DNA of 11,556 nucleotides from an uncultured Bacilli bacterium (lineage in GTDB: Bacteria; Bacillota_I; Bacilli_A; RF39; UBA660), in contig CALVVH010000041.1 in assembly GCA_944363805.1 (NCBI GenBank), forward strand, positions 1-11,556. Reading direction: 5' to 3'. Position 1 is the first letter of the stretch, and the number at the start of each line of letters is the position of its first letter. The notes beneath the pieces were generated by a model. The model was given only the letters and a program-made list of their open reading frames with translations, made no database searches and was not told the origin of the DNA. Positions 7,470 through 11,556 of this stretch are shown here, piece by piece. The position numbers and the translations under genes were made by a program.

Positions 7470-8252
7470 ATGAAAGATGTTAATATTTTGATTGAAAATG
7501 GAGCAAATGTTAAAAAGGCTTTAGAATTATTTGGAGATATGGAAACTTATGATCAAACATTGGAAGTTTTTCTAAATGAAGTACCTGGGAAATTACAACT
7601 AATTAAAAATTATAAGGAAATTGGAGATATGGCTAATTATGCTATACAAGTCCATTCGTTAAAGAGCGATGCTAGATACTTTGGTTTTGAAAACCTTGGG
7701 GAACTTGCTTATAACCATGAAATGGAAAGTAAAGCTAACAATCTATATTATGTTACAGAACATTTTGATGAGTTGATGGATGAAGCTAATCGCGTGGTCA
7801 ATTTAGTAAAAAAATATATGGGAGTGGGTAATGTCAGTGAAGAAGCGTACAAGAAACCTGTTAAGAACCATGATAAAGCTATATTAGTTGTTGATGATTC
7901 TAACTTAATTAGAAACTTTATTTTAAAAATATTTAAAGATGACTTTGAAGTAATTGTTGCTAATGATGGAAAAGAAGCAATCGATATAATCAATGATGAA
8001 AAACAAAATAGTAAGATAAAAGCAATACTTTTAGATTTAAATATGCCAAATGTCAATGGCTTTGAAGTCTTAGATTACTTTAAGAGTAATGATTTATTTA
8101 ATAAGTATCCAACTTCTATTATTACGGGAGTAGATGATAAAGAATCGATTACTAAAGCTTATAAATATCCAATCGTCGATATTTTATTAAAGCCATTTAA
8201 TGAACGAGATGTTAAAAAGATACTCGAAAAAACAATCAATAAAAACATTTAA
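7470..8252 (+). CDS. Hpt-REC phosphorelay protein
   Basis: This 260-residue cytoplasmic protein joins a histidine phosphotransfer domain to a receiver. The Hpt helix carries VHSLKSDARYFG with His62 as the phospho-acceptor; the usual Gly after Lys is Ser. A linker of about 20 residues (120-135) leads to REC at about 136-258. This has the acidic pair Asp142/143, the phospho-acceptor Asp189 in LLDLNMP, Thr219 and Lys241. The expected route is His250 then Asp542 of the kinase, then His62, then Asp189 here. No DNA-binding, GGDEF, EAL or other output domain follows, so the signal must leave through a partner protein or another Hpt target. AAGGAG overlaps the kinase stop codon and lies ten bases before the ATG, so the two genes are tightly co-expressed. 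A terminator follows at once. Confidence 0.9.
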   Translation: MKDVNILIENGANVKKALELFGDMETYDQTLEVFLNEVPGKLQLIKNYKEIGDMANYAIQVHSLKSDARYFGFENLGELAYNHEMESKANNLYYVTEHFDELMDEANRVVNLVKKYMGVGNVSEEAYKKPVKNHDKAILVVDDSNLIRNFILKIFKDDFEVIVANDGKEAIDIINDEKQNSKIKAILLDLNMPNVNGFEVLDYFKSNDLFNKYPTSIITGVDDKESITKAYKYPIVDILLKPFNERDVKKILEKTINKNI

Positions 8253-8254
8253 GT

Positions 8255-8283
8255 AAAGGTTGCCAAAATGCAACTTTTATTTG
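8255..8283 (+). terminator. intrinsic terminator of the phosphorelay operon
   Basis: AAAGGTTGC (8255-8263) pairs with GCAACTTTT (8270-8278), with one G-T wobble and a CAAAAT loop, followed by a T-rich tail. It starts two bases after the Hpt-REC stop codon. Confidence 0.75.
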
Positions 8284-8312
8284 CCCTTAAAATGTCAAAT
8301 ACATGATTAATG

Positions 8313-8343
8313 AGAACAAACTATTTTCAGGTTTGTTCTTTTT
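8313..8343 (+). terminator. second, tandem intrinsic terminator
   Basis: AGAACAAAC (8313-8321) and GTTTGTTCT (8331-8339) form a perfect 9-bp stem with a nine-base loop and a run of T to 8343. It lies 30 bases after the first terminator and seals the phosphorelay operon from the VanZ gene. An ATG at 8310 in the VanZ frame lies at the edge of this stem and is not a credible start. Confidence 0.8.
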
Positions 8344-8353
8344 CTGTTATAAT
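8324..8353 (+). promoter_or_regulatory. extended -10 promoter of the VanZ/deacylase operon
   Basis: TATAAT (8348-8353) is exact and preceded by TG at 8345-8346. TTTTCA (8324-8329) lies 18 bases upstream as a -35 candidate, in the loop of the preceding terminator. Transcription would start near 8360, giving a leader of about 13 bases with AGGA eight bases before the ATG at 8373. Confidence 0.6.
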
Positions 8354-8372
8354 AAAAAAAAGGAAGATGAAT

Positions 8373-9446
8373 ATGGACAAAAAACTAATTATTTTTAATT
8401 ATATATTACTTTTAGTATCTATTTTAATATTTGGGGAATATTTGATAAATTTTGCTAATTATTCTTCCTCTTATATTTTGTTTTTACTATTTTTTATTCT
8501 TTTAGCATTACATGTTTTTGTAACTGGGATAATAGTAAATAAAGAAAAAGTATATAAGAATAATATTAAGATGTATTTTATTTTGTATATAGTTTTATTA
8601 ATATGTCTAACTATATTTATTAATAGACCTGATTTTGCTTTGTTTGATAGTAAATATGTTGAAATGTATACTAATAATATTAATATTATACCTTTTAAAA
8701 CAATAATTCATTTTCTTGCTGGAAATGTCAATTTAGGAGTACGTATTTATAATATTTTAGGGAATATGATAGCGTTGATGCCCCTTGTATTTTTGTTAAT
8801 ATTACTTGATAAAAAGAATGATTCTTATAAAAGACAATTGGGTTTTTTATTTATTACAGTATTATTAATTGAGTTTTTTCAATTTATCTTGGCGGCGGGA
8901 AGGCTTGATATTGATGATTTTATTTTAAATATCGGCGGAGCAATGCTTTTCTTGTTTATTATAAAGAAATTTAAACTTATTACTCCAATGCGTAATTTGT
9001 TTGATAATGATTTAAATATGCCAAAGGTCACAAAATATATCATTTTAGCTTTTGTGACAGTAGCTATCATTATTATGGATATATTGTTTGTAATTGATTT
9101 AAATTTATCGGAAGATAAAATTGAACATGATTATTTTGCAGTATTAAAAAAAGATGAAAATTGTAATAGTCTAAGAAAAGTAACGTTAGATAATTATACT
9201 CTATATATTGATTGCACAGAAGTATATTATAGTACGGAAGATGATTATTATTTTACTTTAGAAGAAGCAATAGATATGGGAGAAATAGATATAAATAATT
9301 TGGAAAAATATTTTAAAATTGTTGAATATTTAGATGAAGCAACAGTATATCGGGATCAAGATTTTTCGTTATTTACATGCAATAATAGTAATGATATTTA
9401 TGTTGGTAGTAATAATTTAAAATATGATGGGGAATGTACATCGTGA
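8373..9446 (+). CDS. VanZ-family membrane protein with an extra C-terminal outer domain
   Basis: I choose the ATG at 8373, giving 357 residues. AGGA sits eight bases before it, and the promoter at 8324-8353 would exclude a start at 8310. The ATG at 8367 is too close to the ribosome site. Hydrophobic segments lie at about 5-25, 33-55, 66-84, 128-145, 154-174, 183-199 and 221-243. The VanZ core is recognisable by NIIPF (104-108), GNMIALMPLVF (130-140), IEFFQ (166-170), GRLDIDD (176-182) and Asn186. VanZ proteins are membrane proteins linked in one case to teicoplanin resistance; the biochemical role is unsettled. Beyond the core are another membrane helix and about 110 residues, probably outside the cell. 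These contain Cys264, Cys281, Cys336 and Cys355, which could form disulfides, and an acidic FTLEEAIDMGEIDINNL segment. The stop overlaps the deacylase start as GTGA. Confidence 0.82.
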   Translation: MDKKLIIFNYILLLVSILIFGEYLINFANYSSSYILFLLFFILLALHVFVTGIIVNKEKVYKNNIKMYFILYIVLLICLTIFINRPDFALFDSKYVEMYTNNINIIPFKTIIHFLAGNVNLGVRIYNILGNMIALMPLVFLLILLDKKNDSYKRQLGFLFITVLLIEFFQFILAAGRLDIDDFILNIGGAMLFLFIIKKFKLITPMRNLFDNDLNMPKVTKYIILAFVTVAIIIMDILFVIDLNLSEDKIEHDYFAVLKKDENCNSLRKVTLDNYTLYIDCTEVYYSTEDDYYFTLEEAIDMGEIDINNLEKYFKIVEYLDEATVYRDQDFSLFTCNNSNDIYVGSNNLKYDGECTS

Positions 9447-9904
9447 TTTATGAATGTTTGGATAATTTAGAAATTAAATATGATATGGTTAGTCATGAAG
9501 CAGTATATACGGCAGATGATGCCCAAAAGATAAAAAAACTGATTAAGGGAATAGGTTGTAAAAATCTATTTTTAAAGGGAAATAATAACAAATATTATCT
9601 ATATTTATTAGAAGATAATAAAAAAGGAAATTTAAAAGAATTAGAGAAATTATTAAATATCAAAAAGTTACATTTTGCATCAAATGAAGAATTAAAAAGA
9701 ATATTAAACTTAGATAAGGGGGGAGTAACTCCTTTAGGAATAATTAATGATAAAGAGGGATTAGTTACAATTATAATTGATAGTGGATTAGAAGGAAAAG
9801 TATTACTTATGCATCCAGAGACTAATACTAAAACTTTGGCAATAAAATATCAAGATTTACTTAAATATATTAAATATTTAAAGCATGAATATATACATTT
9901 ATAA
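9443..9904 (+). CDS. YbaK/ProXp-type aminoacyl-tRNA editing deacylase
   Basis: This freestanding editing domain of the YbaK/ProX family hydrolyses mischarged tRNA. The closest subgroup by motif is ProXp-ala, also called the PrdX deacylase type, which clears Ala-tRNA-Pro. Diagnostic parts are EIKYDMVSHEAVYT (10-23), GCKNLFLKG with the conserved Lys40 (38-46), LHFASNEEL (76-84), GGVTPLGIIND (93-103) and MHPETNTKT (123-131). At 153 residues it is of normal length. I place the start at GTG 9443 instead of ATG 9434. The GGGGA ribosome site at 9429-9433 touches the ATG but is nine bases from the GTG. The GTG also forms a four-base GTGA overlap with the VanZ stop, a common sign of translational coupling. 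No membrane segment is present. Specificity for alanine over serine or cysteine is inferred. Confidence 0.85.
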   Translation: MIYECLDNLEIKYDMVSHEAVYTADDAQKIKKLIKGIGCKNLFLKGNNNKYYLYLLEDNKKGNLKELEKLLNIKKLHFASNEELKRILNLDKGGVTPLGIINDKEGLVTIIIDSGLEGKVLLMHPETNTKTLAIKYQDLLKYIKYLKHEYIHL

Positions 9905-9911
9905 TTTAACT

Positions 9912-9942
9912 AAAGAATAAGTGGCAAGCACTTATTTTTTTT
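9912..9942 (+). terminator. intrinsic terminator of the VanZ/deacylase operon
   Basis: AAAGAATAAGTG (9912-9923) pairs with CACTTATTTTTT (9929-9940) around GCAAG, with one G-T wobble and an eight-base T-run. The eight pairs nearest the loop are perfect. Confidence 0.85.
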
Positions 9943-10009
9943 CTTTAAAAAAAAGGAAATCATTACTTCTAGGTAATATATATAAGTGAAAGGAGGTTTT
10001 AATAATTAG

Positions 10010-10270
10010 ATTATACAAGATGATATATTAATGCAAACTGAAGCTAGTAAAACGAAATTGAAACAACCATTAGTATTGAACTTAGATCCTGAAAAAGAAC
10101 GAGAATATGAACTGAACTGTATCAAAGAAGACGCTCGTAATAATGGAATTGCGCAAGGACGTGCTCAAAATAATAAAGAAAATGCCAAAAAAATGAAAGA
10201 AAATGGTATTGCAGATGAACTTATTATTAAAATAACGGGCTTGACTAAAAAGCAAATTATTATGCTGTGA
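10010..10270 (+). pseudogene. C-terminal remnant of a PD-(D/E)XK (Rpn-type) transposase/nuclease
   Basis: The reading frame is open from 10010, just after a TAG, to the TGA at 10270; an ATG at 10031 could give 79 residues. The amino acids resemble the C-terminal tail of Rpn-family, transposase-like PD-(D/E)XK proteins. The block EKEREYELNCIKEDARNNG leads into a polar, Gln/Asn/Lys-rich helix (GIAQGRAQNNKENAKK). A short final helix, KITGLTKKQI, follows. The nuclease core of roughly 200-250 residues is missing; the space upstream back to the deacylase terminator is too short to hold it. Sequence similarity appears to begin before the ATG (IIQDDIL), which supports a deletion remnant over a designed small gene. 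AGGAGG at 9991-9996 is not followed by a usable start in this frame. A surviving small DNA-free peptide cannot be excluded. Confidence 0.6.
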
Positions 10271-10276
10271 AAATAG

Positions 10277-10305
10277 TTGACAAAATATAATTTAAATAAT
10301 AATAT
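10277..10305 (+). promoter_or_regulatory. promoter of the cation transporter leader
   Basis: TTGACA (10277-10282) is exact and TAATAT (10300-10305) is a near-consensus -10, spaced by 17 bases. Transcription should begin near 10311-10313, which is where the structured leader begins. Confidence 0.75.
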
Positions 10306-10310
10306 TATAT

Positions 10311-10374
10311 ATGCAAGTGCTTAATAATTTAATTACTGTGCAGGTTAGATTATCTAGGGGCTTGCATTTTTTTT
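10311..10374 (+). promoter_or_regulatory. structured leader with terminator-like hairpin, possible attenuator or small RNA
   Basis: The 64-base stretch between the promoter and the transporter gene ends in eight T (10367-10374). Two mutually exclusive pairings share CTTGCAT (10361-10367). One is with ATGCAAG at the transcript 5' end (10311-10317), seven perfect pairs. The other is with GTGCAGG (10338-10344), continued by TTAGA/TCTAG around a TTA loop with a GGG bulge. The second is a compact terminator just before the T-tract. This layout suits a ligand-controlled attenuator for the metal transporter, or a short terminated RNA with occasional read-through. It does not match any riboswitch class I can recall, including yybP-ykoY and NiCo. 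The pairings are seen; regulation is inferred. Confidence 0.5.
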
Positions 10375-10386
10375 GAGGGTGAAATT

Positions 10387-11244
10387 ATGGAAAGATATAA
10401 ATCGACGAAAGTGGCAAGTGTTTTAGGGATAATTGGCAATCTATTTTTGTTAGTAATTAAGGGGATTGTTGGCATTTTTACACATAGCCAGGCGATGATT
10501 GCAGATAGTATCAATTCGGCGAGTGATATAGTTTCTTCAGTTTTAACTTACATTGGTAACAGAATTGCAAGTAAACCAAGGGATGATGATCACCATCTAG
10601 GACACGGTAAAGCTGAATATATCTATTCCCTTCTCATAAGTATTTTGATTATGCTCGTTGCTATCACCGTCTTTAAAGATGCTATTATGTCGTTTTTTAC
10701 TCCTAGTGAGTTTAGCTTTTCTCTTTGGTATGTCATTGTCTGTATTGTAACTATTTTAGTTAAATTGAGCTTATTTTTATATACTAATTATATTTATAAA
10801 AAATATAATAATCTACTATTACTAGCTAATTCTAAAGATCATAGAAATGATATGATTGTGACAACATTTACTTTAATTTCAGGAATATTTGTCTACTTTA
10901 ATATCTATTGGGTCGATAGTTTGGTAGGTTTAGGTATTGCCATATTTATTTTAATTACAGGTATTAAAATATTTGTTGATAGTTATAATGTATTAATGGA
11001 TAAGGCAATGAATGAAGAAACTAAAAGGGAAGTAATGAATATTATCGACAAATATGAAGAGGTTAAGAAGATTCAACATTTCAATGCAACACCGGTCGGA
11101 TATATGTATCAAGTATCTTTTACTATTTTTGTTGATGGTAATTTATCTACTTATGAATCCCATGATATCGCCAACAGGTTAGAAAAAGAAATAAGCAATT
11201 TGGATGATATCTATTTGACAATTATCCATGTAAATCCTATTTGA
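10387..11244 (+). CDS. cation diffusion facilitator transporter, probably Mn2+ efflux
   Basis: This 285-residue protein is a cation diffusion facilitator, a dimeric proton-coupled exporter of divalent metals. Six membrane segments lie at about 10-32, 36-58, 78-98, 112-132, 155-172 and 175-195. The metal site in segment 2 is IADSINSASD, giving Asn43 and Asp47 at the usual HxxxD/DxxxD positions. In segment 5 it is SKDHRND, giving Asp150 and Asp154. An Asn-Asp-Asp-Asp site is what I recall for MntE-type manganese exporters, whereas zinc members usually carry His. HHLGHGKAE (69-77) is the typical loop after segment 2. The C-terminal domain (about 205-285) has the family cytoplasmic fold ending in TIIHVNP. 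Length is normal. GAGGGTG lies six bases before the ATG, directly after the T-tract of the leader. The metal is inferred, not shown. Confidence 0.93.
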   Translation: MERYKSTKVASVLGIIGNLFLLVIKGIVGIFTHSQAMIADSINSASDIVSSVLTYIGNRIASKPRDDDHHLGHGKAEYIYSLLISILIMLVAITVFKDAIMSFFTPSEFSFSLWYVIVCIVTILVKLSLFLYTNYIYKKYNNLLLLANSKDHRNDMIVTTFTLISGIFVYFNIYWVDSLVGLGIAIFILITGIKIFVDSYNVLMDKAMNEETKREVMNIIDKYEEVKKIQHFNATPVGYMYQVSFTIFVDGNLSTYESHDIANRLEKEISNLDDIYLTIIHVNPI

Positions 11245-11295
11245 TAACTAGAAAAAGAACTCTTTATTTGTTAAAATTAAGATGGAGGCAGTATT

Positions 11296-11520
11296 ATGAA
11301 TGATAATTTAAATTATTATCATACTAGTGTAGTAATTCCTAATATGATTTTAGCAAATAAGGAGTTCTTTTTTAGTAAGATAATGACAATGCCTAGAAAT
11401 ATGGAGTATTTTATAACTAAAGATACTTATGAGAAGGCGTGTAGGAGACTAAATTTAGACGAGGGAGAAATAAGTTGCAAATTGACCGTTACGAAAAATA
11501 GGTTCAGGCCACGTGCTTAA
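11296..11520 (+). CDS. hypothetical protein, 74 residues
   Basis: I do not recognise this small protein. Coding is supported by TGGAGG seven bases before the ATG at 11296 and by neighbour-like codon use. The product is mixed polar, with no signal peptide or long hydrophobic helix. The N-terminal half has an aromatic, Met-rich patch (FFFSKIMTMPRNMEYF). The C-terminal half is basic and ends KNRFRPRA, which could contact nucleic acid, but nothing proves it. It follows the transporter by 51 bases with no strong terminator between and only a weak promoter candidate (TTGATA at 11241), so co-transcription is possible. Its stop codon lies within a 16-bp palindrome. Confidence 0.65.
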   Translation: MNDNLNYYHTSVVIPNMILANKEFFFSKIMTMPRNMEYFITKDTYEKACRRLNLDEGEISCKLTVTKNRFRPRA

Positions 11521-11526
11521 GCACGT
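11511..11526. repeat. perfect 16-bp palindrome over a stop codon
   Basis: ACGTGCTTAAGCACGT equals its own reverse complement. It can form a GC-richer 6-bp hairpin with a TTAA loop, and includes the TAA stop of the 74-residue gene. No T-tract follows at once, so terminator function would need the adjacent second inverted repeat. A protein-binding site is the other option. Confidence 0.55.
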
Positions 11527-11553
11527 AAATTGTTAAGAATTTAAAGACAATTT
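11527..11553. repeat. inverted repeat near the right edge
   Basis: AAATTGT (11527-11533) and ACAATTT (11547-11553) are perfect reverse complements with a 13-base AT-rich loop that itself holds TTAA repeats. It directly abuts the 16-bp palindrome, and a TTTATT tail follows up to the window end. It may be part of a composite terminator; the truncated window prevents a decision. Confidence 0.4.
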
Positions 11554-11556
11554 ATT

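Noticed and set aside
7748..8056. A 102-residue open frame on the minus strand
   Set aside because: It overlaps the Hpt-REC gene, whose conserved residues explain the sequence.
9991..9996. AGGAGG as a ribosome site for an intact small gene before the transposase remnant
   Set aside because: No ATG, GTG or TTG lies at a proper distance in the remnant's frame, and TAG at 10007-10009 blocks that frame.
11241..11269. TTGATA with a TTATTT-like -10 as a promoter for the 74-residue gene
   Set aside because: The -10 match is poor, and similar hexamers occur by chance throughout this AT-rich sequence.
1..11556. CRISPR array, tRNA, rRNA, complete insertion sequence, or phage module
   Set aside because: I looked for direct repeats with spacers, cloverleaf-like segments with a T-loop GGTTCRA motif, transposase genes with terminal repeats, and phage genes, and saw none that could be supported.

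Overview
The window comes from a low-GC, Gram-positive-type bacterium. The DNA is strongly AT-rich, Shine-Dalgarno sites are AAGGAG-like, promoters have TTGACA/TATAAT hexamers, terminators are simple hairpin-plus-T-tract, and there is a T-box riboswitch. TGA is used as a stop (for example at 8252-region neighbours 9446, 10270 and 11244), so this is not the Mycoplasma code. An uncultured gut Bacilli/Mollicutes-related lineage of Bacillota fits best, but that placement is inference. All supported genes lie on the + strand and are packed with short gaps. No stretch over 300 bases lacks a gene; the longest gap, 1967-2195, is filled by the T-box leader.

Left part (1-1966): an unrecognised 184-residue protein behind a consensus promoter, then an AI-2E/YdbI-PerM-type membrane protein. 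Next (1956-4531) is an alanine-responsive operon: promoter, T-box leader with a GCU specifier, a deoxynucleoside-monophosphate-kinase-like P-loop protein, and a short alanyl-tRNA synthetase overlapping it by 17 bases. A perfect 19-bp hairpin closes the operon. This synthetase keeps the catalytic and editing parts but lacks the usual GGGQ-type beta-barrel segment and the C-terminal C-Ala domain.

Middle (4550-8283): a PlsC-like acyltransferase, then a two-gene phosphorelay made of a membrane hybrid histidine kinase (kinase-REC) and an Hpt-REC protein, ending in a terminator. Neither phosphorelay protein has a DNA-binding output domain.

Right part (8313-11556): a VanZ-family membrane protein with an additional Cys-containing outer domain is coupled through a GTGA start/stop overlap to a ProXp/YbaK-type editing deacylase. 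A decayed C-terminal remnant of a PD-(D/E)XK (Rpn-type) transposase/nuclease follows. Then comes a cation diffusion facilitator, probably a manganese exporter from its NDDD metal site, behind a short structured leader that looks like an attenuator. A 74-residue unknown protein and a 16-bp perfect palindrome end the window.

The most noteworthy items are the T-box/P-loop kinase/minimal AlaRS operon, the structured leader before the cation transporter, and the phosphorelay without an evident output.
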